Source: Streptomyces prunicolor NBRC 13075 | GTDB taxonomy: Bacteria > Actinomycetota > Actinomycetes > Streptomycetales > Streptomycetaceae | Assembly (NCBI RefSeq): GCF_000367365.1 | Contig: NZ_BARF01000070.1 | Span: 1 to 52,323 of the forward strand | Direction of reading: 5' to 3' | Length of the DNA: 52,323 bases | Part shown: in pieces, positions 24,976-32,971 of the stretch | Position numbering within the stretch: position 1 is the first letter of the stretch | How the letters are laid out: the number at the start of each line of letters is the position of its first letter | Translations under genes and position numbers: made by a program | The notes under the pieces: generated by a model | Told to the model about the DNA's origin: nothing | The model's database searches: none | Seen by the model: the letters and a program-made list of their open reading frames with translations, nothing else

Positions 24976-26964
24976 ATGACTCTCGATGTCGCAACAGTAA
25001 CCCAACTTAGGTTGGAGAACTTTCCAGCCCTTTCGAGCGCTTCAGAGGCGCGTCCATCTCTGATTGAGTCGTGGTTCCCGGCGCGCGAGCTGTCGCAGGT
25101 CATTGCGAAAGACCGGCGCGTTCGCGATTCGGCATATTCCGCTCATCGCTGGTGGGCTCGTCGACCGCCGGCCCTGCTCCGGGCACTCCTTCTCGCAACT
25201 GCCCTCCCCCCTGGCGTCAGTGAGCATGACTTCTGGGAGCGGTATGCATCCGAGGCTCCTCACCTTCGCGGCAAGACTGTCTACGACCCGTTTATGGGCG
25301 GCGGATCGACGCTGGTCGAAGCCCAGCGGCTAGGCGCATCTGTTATCGGCTCGGATGTGGACCCAATGTCGGTTCGCATCGTTAGATCTGAACTTGCCCC
25401 TGTCAATGGCAACAAGCTGCGTGATTACGGCAAGCTTTTGCTGACTCACCTAAACTCGAAACTCTCCTGGCTCTACCCTTCGGATTCTGAAACTGCGCCG
25501 TTGCACTATTTCTCAGTCGCCGAGGTGCAATGTCCGTCTTGCAGCACCGTTGGGTCGCTCTATCGGAATTTGATTTTGGTTCGCGATCCCAAGAAGATGG
25601 GAGCTGTTGTCCGCGACCACGCCCTTACAGTATTTTGCCCAGAATGCTGGAAGCTGCATGACCTAGATTCGACTGACCGCAAGATTTTGTCGTGCTGCGG
25701 TAAGCGATTCAAGATCTCTCAAGGAACGTATCGCGCAGGTTCGTATAACTGCCCGTCATGCGGGGTAGCGTCAACTCACCGAGATTTGAAGACTGGCATC
25801 GCGGGCCGGCGGCTTCTAGCTATTGAAGATACACAGGCCAACGGTCGACGCCGCCTCCGGAAGCCTAGCGGGGATGATGAGTCTGCTCAGCTAAGAGCTG
25901 TTAAGGAGTGGGCGGCACAACGTGACTCCCTACCTCACCCCGTAGGGGAGGTCAGGGCCACACGGTCCGACGAGCGACCGCGAAGCTACGGTATCAACGC
26001 GTATGAGGACCTTTTCACCCCGCGACAACTTCTAGTCCTGGGCCATGCGCTGAAGTGGATCGAAGAGAATGTTTCGGAGGAGGATTTCCGGACAGCGCTT
26101 GAGTTGGCAATCTCAAACGCACTTTCGACGAATAATAAACTGTGCGGTTATGCCACCGACTATGGACGACTGTCGGCTCTCTTCTCTGTACGTGGGTACT
26201 CCCTTCCCGCCCTGACAGTAGAATTGAACCCGCTCCATGGAACTGGCGGACGTGGCACTATTGCAGCCTGCATTGAGCGCGTCGCTAAGTCGGATGCTAC
26301 GGAGGTGCGCCGTCATGTGTGGGATGTGCACACGCGTCGGCCGGTCCCGAACCTTTTCACCTTCTCGCGTGCAGCTGAGTCTTGCCGGGTTAGCCTGAAG
26401 AATGCCGCCTCTGCCTCTGACTCTAAAGACATAGAGATGATCGACGTTGCGGTATTCGATCCTCCGTATTTCGACTTCATCGCCTATGATGAGTTGTCAG
26501 AATTTCACCGAGCCTGGTTTGGGGAGCTAGATCTGGCTGGTGACCCACTGTTGCCGAAGGCGAATAACCCCGTCCGCTCTTTTGGGATGCAACTCGGGGC
26601 ATCAATGCGCGAGATGGTCAAACGTGCACGCGGATCTAATCCGTTTGCTTTCACGTACCATTCGGCAAATCCTGATGCGTGGAAGGCTGTTGGGGTGGCC
26701 TTGGATTTCGCTGAGCTTGCCGTGACAAAACTCTGGCCTGTGCGCAGTGATGGACACATGGGCCATCACAGCAATCCAGGGAACTGTGAATGGGATGTTA
26801 TCGTGGTTTGCAGGCCCAAGAGGGGCACAGTTCCGCGGCAGCTAGAGGATGCAGCCCAGCGCTGGGTTTTGGAGATGAAACCGCTACACGTAAATGAAGC
26901 GGACGTTCGCAACTTTGAGTCCGCACTCGAAATGGCTAGACCTCGGTTCGCTAGTATCGGCTAA
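24976..26964 (+). CDS. DUF1156-like DNA methyltransferase with zinc ribbons
   Basis: 662 aa. It opens with IESWFPARELSQVIAKDRRV and HRWWARRPPALLRALLLA, typical of DUF1156-type enzymes. The AdoMet-binding motif is DPFMGGGST at residues 104-112. Cys pairs between about 178 and 262 (CPSC, CPEC, CCGK, CPSC) form one or two zinc ribbons inserted in the Rossmann fold. The amino-methyltransferase catalytic motif DPPY is at 495-498, followed by FAFTYHSANPDAWKAVGVAL. DNA N6-adenine or N4-cytosine methylation is expected. ATG with GGGGAA 3-4 nt upstream. First gene of a four-gene operon; visibly more A/T at third positions than its neighbours, a sign of transfer. No specificity subunit is seen. Confidence 0.85.
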   Translation: MTLDVATVTQLRLENFPALSSASEARPSLIESWFPARELSQVIAKDRRVRDSAYSAHRWWARRPPALLRALLLATALPPGVSEHDFWERYASEAPHLRGKTVYDPFMGGGSTLVEAQRLGASVIGSDVDPMSVRIVRSELAPVNGNKLRDYGKLLLTHLNSKLSWLYPSDSETAPLHYFSVAEVQCPSCSTVGSLYRNLILVRDPKKMGAVVRDHALTVFCPECWKLHDLDSTDRKILSCCGKRFKISQGTYRAGSYNCPSCGVASTHRDLKTGIAGRRLLAIEDTQANGRRRLRKPSGDDESAQLRAVKEWAAQRDSLPHPVGEVRATRSDERPRSYGINAYEDLFTPRQLLVLGHALKWIEENVSEEDFRTALELAISNALSTNNKLCGYATDYGRLSALFSVRGYSLPALTVELNPLHGTGGRGTIAACIERVAKSDATEVRRHVWDVHTRRPVPNLFTFSRAAESCRVSLKNAASASDSKDIEMIDVAVFDPPYFDFIAYDELSEFHRAWFGELDLAGDPLLPKANNPVRSFGMQLGASMREMVKRARGSNPFAFTYHSANPDAWKAVGVALDFAELAVTKLWPVRSDGHMGHHSNPGNCEWDVIVVCRPKRGTVPRQLEDAAQRWVLEMKPLHVNEADVRNFESALEMARPRFASIG

Positions 26965-26994
26965 TTTATCGGCGCGACGTTTCCTGGGGGGACC

Positions 26995-28332
26995 ATGCGC
27001 AACTCGGATGAGCGCACGCACTACATCGCAGAACAAAAGAAGTCTGTTGATCGTAAGGTCCGGGTTTGGGTGCAGGATGGATGGCAGGACTTTGAAGTTT
27101 TCCGTGTTCCGGTAGATGCGCTTCTTCTGAACGTCGATAATCGACGCTTTCGCGCGGAGAAGATGTGGGCAGAAGAGCATTTGGGACGGCAGCTAGACCC
27201 TGAAAATTATCCGATCGATGAGCTTTCCATTGGCTCACTCCTCTTGGACGTCTCTCATAGAGTCGAGGGAGACAAAGTAGTTGGAAAGCCCGGTGGGAAC
27301 TATGAGGCTCTGAAGAACGACTGGTTGCTGCGCAAACAGGAGTCTCCCCTCTGGATTAGGCCTGATGGCACGGTCCGTAATGGAAATCGCCGTCTTTCAA
27401 TGATCAAGAGGCTGCAGAAGGAGATTGGTTCTGCCAGTCTAGAGCGGGTAGAGGCAATCATCCTCCCCGATAGTGAAATCGACGAGCCCTCCTTGTTGGA
27501 GATGGAGCAGCGTGAGCAGCTGACGGAGAACTTCAAGGTTCGGTACAACGATATTGACTACCTCCTGGCTCTTCGTGAGGCTGCGGAAATTCGTGAGGTC
27601 CAGTGGCACGATCGCGAAAATATCGAATCTGTGGCTGGCGAACTTCAGAGCATGGTTGAGAAGTCGAAGGGTGAGGTTGTACGGGATCTCTTCGCAGTCA
27701 AATATATGGACCTATTTCTTGAGGACTCAGAACAGCCTGGTCAGTACCATCGACTGCTGAAGACTTTGGAACGCTTCCGCGATATCGGCCGCATGATGAT
27801 GCAGGTCGAGGAGCAATATCCAATGGAAGCTGCCGAGATTTTGCAAACCCTCTTCGCCGCGGTCCGCGCTGGTAAGGGTCACTTGGATATTCGTTCAATT
27901 CGGGCGATGTTCAAGTCGGACAGGTCGCGCTTCGATAAGTTGGCGTCAAGGGTTGCGGAGGCGGAAGCTGGATGGGATATTGCCGCTGGCCCATCTCTCT
28001 CCAACCCAGGTTCGTCAGCTCCCATTGATAGTGACGTCAGCGATGATGAACCTGACGCTGATGACGAGGGGCCAGGTCCGGATGTTGCCAATTATCCAAA
28101 GATCGAGATTGGCACGGCCATTGACCTGGCGATCGATGCTTTCTCGGCATCCCAGCAGGATGACGTCGCGCAGGTTCTGCTGGAGGTCTGTAATCGCCTT
28201 GAGGTACTCACTGAGCAGGATCGCCTAGGCGTAGCTCTGACTGGAGATGACGGCGCTAGAGTGCGAGGCAGCCTGACGAAGATAGTCGAATGGGCCGATG
28301 TAAATAGACACCTCATTGAGCCGGCGGACTAG
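26995..28332 (+). CDS. ParB-like protein of the defence-like operon
   Basis: 445 aa. Residues 118-158 (PLWIRPDGTVRNGNRRLSMI, then RVEAIILPDS) resemble the ParB/sulfiredoxin nuclease-fold box, with NGNRRL in place of the ParB GERR motif. EMEQREQLTENFKVRYNDID follows, like the ParB helical segment. The C-terminal third is acidic (DVSDDEPDADDEGP) and then helical. ParB-like domains bind DNA or CTP/ATP and some cut DNA; which applies here is unknown. Starts 30 nt after the methyltransferase with TGGGGGGA as ribosome site, and ends 2 nt before the helicase. Possibly a recognition or nuclease subunit. Confidence 0.65.
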   Translation: MRNSDERTHYIAEQKKSVDRKVRVWVQDGWQDFEVFRVPVDALLLNVDNRRFRAEKMWAEEHLGRQLDPENYPIDELSIGSLLLDVSHRVEGDKVVGKPGGNYEALKNDWLLRKQESPLWIRPDGTVRNGNRRLSMIKRLQKEIGSASLERVEAIILPDSEIDEPSLLEMEQREQLTENFKVRYNDIDYLLALREAAEIREVQWHDRENIESVAGELQSMVEKSKGEVVRDLFAVKYMDLFLEDSEQPGQYHRLLKTLERFRDIGRMMMQVEEQYPMEAAEILQTLFAAVRAGKGHLDIRSIRAMFKSDRSRFDKLASRVAEAEAGWDIAAGPSLSNPGSSAPIDSDVSDDEPDADDEGPGPDVANYPKIEIGTAIDLAIDAFSASQQDDVAQVLLEVCNRLEVLTEQDRLGVALTGDDGARVRGSLTKIVEWADVNRHLIEPAD

Positions 28333-28334
28333 AG

Positions 28335-30296
28335 ATGACCGAGCCGAAAAGGGTTTCACTGGAGTTTGTGGACGAAGGTGTCTTGGTCACCGGAACTTCG
28401 CTAGCGGGTGATCGTAGAGCCCGTCTGTTTTTCCGCAGCATTCTCGGAGCCCGTCCGATTGATAGTGGCTATCTGTGTCCACGTCGGAGACTGAGCAATT
28501 CTGTATTGGTTCTCAAGATCTACGACTGGCTCCTGGCCAACGGGTACGATGCAGAAGGCGCTGGCGAGGTTAAGACAACTGTCAGTTCGGAGCTAGCACG
28601 CAGACTTAGCTTCGCGCGAACCAAAGAAGCCGCGCGGAAGCAGAAGGGAGATGCAGCTGACTTCGACTTCTCTCGCGTCGACTCCGCTATGCAGAGTTTC
28701 GGATGGTCGAATGAGCGTAAGCTAAGGCCACATCAGAAGGTTGGCGTCGCCCATGCCCTTACGGCAATCAATGTGGGTAATTTTTCGGTTCCAGGCGCCG
28801 GGAAAACTACGACTACTCTGGCTGCGGCTGTTACCCACCTCCAAGCGGGTACTGTTGATCTGCTTGTGGTGGTTGGCCCCCTAGCATGCTTTGACCCGTG
28901 GGAGAAAGAAACCCGATTCGCGGTCGGTTCATTGATTAGGGCTCGAAGGGTTCGGGGAACGGCGCGACAACGCCAGACGATTTATCAGCAGACCAGGCCG
29001 AGGGATTTGCTGCTACTCAGCTACCCTACGGCGGCCGCGGATCAGCTGATGTTGCTTGACTTGTTCAAGGCTCATAACGTCATGCTGATCGTTGATGAGT
29101 CGCATCGCGTCAAGAGGTTCCGAGGCGGAGTTTGGGCACCCGCGCTAGTTGAACTAGCAAAGCGAGCTACTGTCCGAATGGTGCTGTCCGGTACTCCAAT
29201 GCCACAGTCAGGAAGGGACCTCTATACGCAGCTAAACATCCTGTGGCCAGATGGTCAGCTGACTGGCACCAGAGATGCTTTTGCGGCTCGTGTAGATAGC
29301 GATTTCGACGATGTCGTTCGAAATGTCATGCCTTTCGTTTCTAGAACTCCAAAGGCCGCTTTGGGGCTACCTCCATATATAATTCATCATCATTCGGCCG
29401 AACTGATCGGTACGCAAGCCGAGATCTATGAGCTGATTGAAAACCGCTTTCGGCAGAAAATCGCGGACGCGGCTACTTGGAAAGATAAGCTTGACAGCCT
29501 TCGTCGAGGCCGACCCATACGGCTTCTCCAGGCCGCATCCAATCCGTTGACATTTTCTTCGAAGGATACGTATTTTCACCTTCCTCGAATGGAGGATGCC
29601 TCTCCCACTCTGATGGAACGCCTCACTGACTATGGGGCCTCAGGTGAAGTTCCGGCTAAATCTGCTGTAGCGATTGACCTGATCAGGGCAATTGCCGGCA
29701 GAGGCGAAAAGGTCGTTTGTTGGAGCAATTTCATCCCTAACTTGGACTACTTCCGAAGCCTTGTTGGCGAGGTATTGGGGATTCCGTGTTATCAAGTGGA
29801 TGGGCGGGTGCCAGCGGGACGGGATGCGCTGCATGGCGATAACGGTCTCGAAATCGAGGTGCCGGGAGACGCAGATACGCGTGAATCTGTCATCGACAGA
29901 TTTCTCCGACAGCAGGGACCTGCAGTTCTTATTACCAACCCTGCTTCGTGTTCTGAGTCAATCTCCCTGCATAGTTCCTGTCATAATGCTATCTACCTTG
30001 ACCGTACTTATGACTGCGCTATGTTCTTGCAGTCTATTGACCGGATTCATCGCCTTGGTCTACCACCTGATGCCACCGTAAACGTTCACATTATTGACGC
30101 GTTGGTGGACGGGCGTGAGACGGTTGATGCTTTGGTCGAGGCATCGCTCGCTTCCAAGGCTCGAAGAATGCAGCAGCTACTTGAAGGCGCCGAGCTTCTG
30201 CCATTCAATCTTTCGGAAGACCCCGCGGTCGACGCTGAAGGCTCCGAGGCGGACTTGGAGTCGCTGCTTCGCTACTTGTTGGGACAGGGAGAGTGA
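28335..30296 (+). CDS. SNF2-type superfamily 2 helicase/translocase
   Basis: 653 aa. The N-terminal 125 residues are family-specific; the helicase core starts LRPHQKVGVAHAL (Q-like region). Walker A GAGKTT is at 154-159, DESH (motif II) at 254-257, and LSGTPMPQSGRDL is motif III. The second RecA domain has KVVCWSNFIPNLDYF, VLITNPASCSESISLH, and motif VI QSIDRIHRLG at 566-575. Such proteins translocate on double-stranded DNA and serve as motor subunits in restriction and other defence systems. It starts 2 nt after the ParB-like gene and overlaps the nuclease candidate by 4 nt, so a common complex is likely. Confidence 0.88.
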   Translation: MTEPKRVSLEFVDEGVLVTGTSLAGDRRARLFFRSILGARPIDSGYLCPRRRLSNSVLVLKIYDWLLANGYDAEGAGEVKTTVSSELARRLSFARTKEAARKQKGDAADFDFSRVDSAMQSFGWSNERKLRPHQKVGVAHALTAINVGNFSVPGAGKTTTTLAAAVTHLQAGTVDLLVVVGPLACFDPWEKETRFAVGSLIRARRVRGTARQRQTIYQQTRPRDLLLLSYPTAAADQLMLLDLFKAHNVMLIVDESHRVKRFRGGVWAPALVELAKRATVRMVLSGTPMPQSGRDLYTQLNILWPDGQLTGTRDAFAARVDSDFDDVVRNVMPFVSRTPKAALGLPPYIIHHHSAELIGTQAEIYELIENRFRQKIADAATWKDKLDSLRRGRPIRLLQAASNPLTFSSKDTYFHLPRMEDASPTLMERLTDYGASGEVPAKSAVAIDLIRAIAGRGEKVVCWSNFIPNLDYFRSLVGEVLGIPCYQVDGRVPAGRDALHGDNGLEIEVPGDADTRESVIDRFLRQQGPAVLITNPASCSESISLHSSCHNAIYLDRTYDCAMFLQSIDRIHRLGLPPDATVNVHIIDALVDGRETVDALVEASLASKARRMQQLLEGAELLPFNLSEDPAVDAEGSEADLESLLRYLLGQGE

Positions 30297-31291
30297 CGCC
30301 CAAGGACTCGGGCAGCTGGTTGACAGCTGTACGAGTGGGCCGCATGCCTGCGATCCTTTCCGGCATCCGGAGGCATCCGCCTCCAGGCATGGATATTCGT
30401 AAGGCTCGCCTGTATTTGTGGCGAGAATGCGGCGGCCCGATGGATGACGTGCCGATCCTTTTGAACCTCCTAATGCAGGTGGGACTTGTCGAAGCCGAAG
30501 GAACCTGGCTGCGGCTGTCCAAGGAGGGGCGCAAGGTAGCGACGCAGGACCATCGGACGGGCGGGAAGCATTTGGGTCTTGCGCTGATTCGATCAGGAAT
30601 TTTTGCTGCCCAAGTTAGTCGACTCCTTGAAGTCGGCAAGGTCGACTCCAGTCGCTCTCTGGTTTGTCCTGCCGAATTGGCAATTAGTGTTGCGCCTCAG
30701 TTGATAGGAATTCTCCGACGCTTCGGTCAAGCGGTTTCTCTGACCAACGAGTTGAACGTGTCGGCTGATTTGGTCACAGAGATGGGTGATGTCTGGTCCC
30801 TCTTGCCGCCCCCGGTGACGCCTGAAGCTGACCACAGAAAAGACATGGGTAATAGGGGTGAGCTCTACAGTTATCGGTATTGCCGTTTGGCGGCCGATGA
30901 CCCCGCGAAGGTGCGATGGGTGGCGAGGGATGACGAGTCGCTGGGCTATGATATCGAAGATTTGAACTTTGTACCCAAACGAAGAATTGAAGTCAAGGCC
31001 AGCGCGGAGAAAGTTGTACGATTCTTTCTTAGTCCAAATGAATTGGAAGTAGCGCGTCGACTGGGGGATGCTTACGAGGTTCATTTTTGGGGCGGGGTGT
31101 CATTGAAGGCTCCCGTAAAGGGAGAGTTCGACAGGCTCACGAAGGACGGCTATCCGCTAGTATTTCGCGGTTTGGCCACGCTGCTGACATCGGGATATTT
31201 GTCTGCTATCCCTACGCAGTACCTGGTGACTCGGTCGGACGGCGACGATCGTAATGTGCAACAGAGTGATACGATCATGGATATTCAATAG
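30293..31291 (+). CDS. DUF3883-like protein, candidate PD-(D/E)XK nuclease
   Basis: 332 aa, GTG start overlapping the helicase stop. The N-terminal part (about 1-170) looks like winged-helix modules (ILLNLLMQVGLVEAEGTWLR). The C-terminal part matches the DUF3883 pattern: GNRGELYSY (E190), SLGYDIEDLN (D220), RRIEVKAS (E233, K235), then FFLSPNELEVARRLGDAYEV. The E-D-ExK spacing is that of the PD-(D/E)XK endonuclease core, making this the likely cleaving component of the operon. Catalysis is inferred from motif spacing only. Last gene before a terminator. Confidence 0.72.
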   Translation: MTPKDSGSWLTAVRVGRMPAILSGIRRHPPPGMDIRKARLYLWRECGGPMDDVPILLNLLMQVGLVEAEGTWLRLSKEGRKVATQDHRTGGKHLGLALIRSGIFAAQVSRLLEVGKVDSSRSLVCPAELAISVAPQLIGILRRFGQAVSLTNELNVSADLVTEMGDVWSLLPPPVTPEADHRKDMGNRGELYSYRYCRLAADDPAKVRWVARDDESLGYDIEDLNFVPKRRIEVKASAEKVVRFFLSPNELEVARRLGDAYEVHFWGGVSLKAPVKGEFDRLTKDGYPLVFRGLATLLTSGYLSAIPTQYLVTRSDGDDRNVQQSDTIMDIQ

Positions 31292-31684
31292 TTACCCAAG
31301 TTTACCGGAACCGATTTTTTCTGGTTTGGCGAATCTGGTTCTGACGCTTCGTGATCCCATACGGTCGATATCCTGATTCGCCGATGCGCTGGAAGGGGTC
31401 ATAATCTTAAATCGTGGAGCCCCCCGCGGTTCCAGCGGGGTTCTCCCCTCCCGCGGCCGCGCTTGCTGTCAGGCTGGTCGCTTGGTGCGGGATCGTGTCG
31501 GGCCGTACGAACGCCTGAGCATTTTGGCGGCGGTGGCATGCGGGCCGTAAGCAGCCGTTTATGCGCTTGGACGGACGGCGCGGCGGTCGGGTTGGCGATG
31601 ATCGCTGAGTGCTGTTGATCGCCAGCCGAGCGAGCGCAGCGAGCCTTGATGATGTGAAGAAAGTCTGAGCCAGCTGACCTTCGA
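31292..31684. other. Gap between the defence-like operon and the transfer module
   Basis: About 390 bp between convergent transcription units. It holds a terminator (31422-31440) and, at 31623-31650, a GAGCGAGC...GCGAGCCTTGAT word also present near 15924-15949 beside the decayed element. Otherwise I see nothing coding. Confidence 0.6.
31422..31440. terminator. Terminator of the four-gene operon
   Basis: CCCCGC (31422-31427) pairs with GCGGGG (31435-31440) across a 7-nt loop, followed by TTCTCCCCTC. Lies about 130 nt after the nuclease-candidate stop. Confidence 0.6.
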
Positions 31685-32425
31685 CTACAGCCTGAATGAC
31701 AGTTCCAGATTGTCGCCGGGGAGGTGAAACTCCTCCAGGGCCAGAGGTTTGTTCCCCTCTGCGAGCGTTACGCGGATGACGTGTAGGAGCGGGACACCTT
31801 CGGGAAGGCGGAGGGCCTGAGCCTGGTCAGGTAGAGGCATGCGCGTGCGTACGTACTCCGTGAAGTGGAGTTCGTGGCCCAGCTCGGCAAGCGTGACGTA
31901 CAGCTCCGGTGCCGGTAGCGGTGCCTCCTCCTCATACTTCGTGCCGACCAGAAGAGAGAACGGCACGTATGTGCGGTGGAGTTGGCGGAGGCGGCCGTGG
32001 TCGGCGGTCTGCAAGGCGTCGTACGTGAACATCGGCTCGCCTGGCGGGATGCGGAGGAGATCCGCCAATGCCAAGGGCGCGTCCGTGCGAGTGGCTACCG
32101 GTGGCTCGGCGTTCGTCCACTGGATGCCGTCGGCCTCCATGTACCGGCCGTCGGGGGCCAGGCGTACGCCGCGCGGGCGCGTGAGGCTTGGGCGACTCTG
32201 GGGTGAGCGGGCGAATGTGCCTCGCCCCATGATCACCTCGACCAGGCCGGATGCCCGTAGCTCCGTGAGGCCCTGACGGACTGTGGGACGCGTCACGCCG
32301 AACTGCTTTGCCAACGCTTCCTCGGAGGGGAGCGGTTGGCCGGCGGGGAAGGTGCCGTTCAGGATGCCTTCGCGCAGGTAGTCGGCGATCTGCCGGTACT
32401 TCGGCTGCGTGTTCTTCGGCGGCAT
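31685..32425 (-). CDS. GntR-family (HutC/UTRA) repressor, KorSA-like
   Basis: 246 aa. The N-terminal winged helix is KYRQIADYLREGILNGTFPA, LPSEEALAKQFGVTRPTVRQ. The UTRA ligand domain (about 85-245) ends VIRVTLAEGNKPLALEEFHL. Its position, divergent from the transfer genes of a pSAM2-type element, is that of KorSA/TraR-type repressors that keep replication and transfer off in the integrated state. Two identical 15-bp palindromes and a 10-bp inverted repeat occupy the intergenic region and are its likely targets, including autoregulation. Confidence 0.9.
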   Translation of the reverse strand: MPPKNTQPKYRQIADYLREGILNGTFPAGQPLPSEEALAKQFGVTRPTVRQGLTELRASGLVEVIMGRGTFARSPQSRPSLTRPRGVRLAPDGRYMEADGIQWTNAEPPVATRTDAPLALADLLRIPPGEPMFTYDALQTADHGRLRQLHRTYVPFSLLVGTKYEEEAPLPAPELYVTLAELGHELHFTEYVRTRMPLPDQAQALRLPEGVPLLHVIRVTLAEGNKPLALEEFHLPGDNLELSFRL

Positions 32426-32463
32426 GCAGGCCCTCCACGGCCGTGATCAACACGATCGGTGTC

Positions 32464-32493
32464 CCAGGCGTGGAACGTACCGCCCACGCCTGG
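32464..32493. promoter_or_regulatory. 10-bp inverted repeat next to the GntR gene
   Basis: CCAGGCGTGG (32464-32473) and CCACGCCTGG (32484-32493), 10 nt apart, with GAAC following both copies of the CCTGG/GTGG end. About 40 nt upstream of the repressor start, a good place for autoregulation or for overlapping its promoter. Confidence 0.6.
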
Positions 32494-32518
32494 AACACCA
32501 TCCCTCATCACGAGACGG

Positions 32519-32573
32519 TTGACAACCCGTACTACGGGTCGCACTCTGGACTCCGACCACCCGTACTACGGGT
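32519..32573 (+). promoter_or_regulatory. TTGACA box with two identical palindromic operators
   Basis: A consensus TTGACA (32519-32524) is followed directly by ACCCGTACTACGGGT (32525-32539), and the same 15-mer recurs at 32559-32573, centres 34 bp apart. Each is a perfect palindrome around one central base. The first would cover the promoter spacer and the second lies downstream, a classic repression arrangement for the divergent GntR regulator. The -10 box is not clear. Confidence 0.75.
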
Positions 32574-32582
32574 GGTCTAGCA

Positions 32583-32605
32583 ACCCGAAGGATTGGCCTT
32601 CGGGT
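32583..32605 (+). promoter_or_regulatory. Leader hairpin before the first transfer gene
   Basis: ACCCGAAGG (32583-32591) pairs with CCTTCGGGT (32597-32605), loop of 5 nt, ending about 25 nt before the GTG start. It could attenuate or stabilise the leader. Confidence 0.5.
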
Positions 32606-32629
32606 GCCAGAGATGAGGAGTTCAGATCA

Positions 32630-32971
32630 GTGTCAAGCCTTCCGATCGATACCGCGAAGTTCACGGGGATCATCTGTGCCGTTCCCCCGGCTCCGCGGGT
32701 TGCGAATCGCGAAACCGGTCAGCTTCGTGTTGACCGTGATACCGGCAAGACCGTGTTCCAGGTCGGGCTTTGCCTGATGGCCGGGTCATCGGCGGACGTG
32801 GTGAACGTGAGTGTCGCCGGTGAGCCGGCCGGTGTGCAGCTCGGTATGCCCGTGGCCGTACGGGACTTGGTCGCCACGCCGTGGGAGAACGACGGGCGGC
32901 ACGGGGTCGCATTCCGTGCGGCGGAGATCCGGCCCCTGAGCGCTCCGGCGGGGAAGGGGGCCGGGCAGTGA
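32630..32971 (+). CDS. Small conserved AICE protein upstream of the translocase
   Basis: 113 aa from the GTG at 32630, with GAGGAG 9 nt upstream; the open frame before it lies over the operators and is not coding. Sequence IDTAKFTGIICAVPPAPRVA, TGKTVFQVGLCLMAGSSADV, VNVSVAGEP is beta-rich and fits the small proteins that precede the TraB gene in Streptomyces elements. Role unknown. The stop overlaps the translocase ATG (TGATG), so expression is coupled to transfer. Confidence 0.8.
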   Translation: MSSLPIDTAKFTGIICAVPPAPRVANRETGQLRVDRDTGKTVFQVGLCLMAGSSADVVNVSVAGEPAGVQLGMPVAVRDLVATPWENDGRHGVAFRAAEIRPLSAPAGKGAGQ

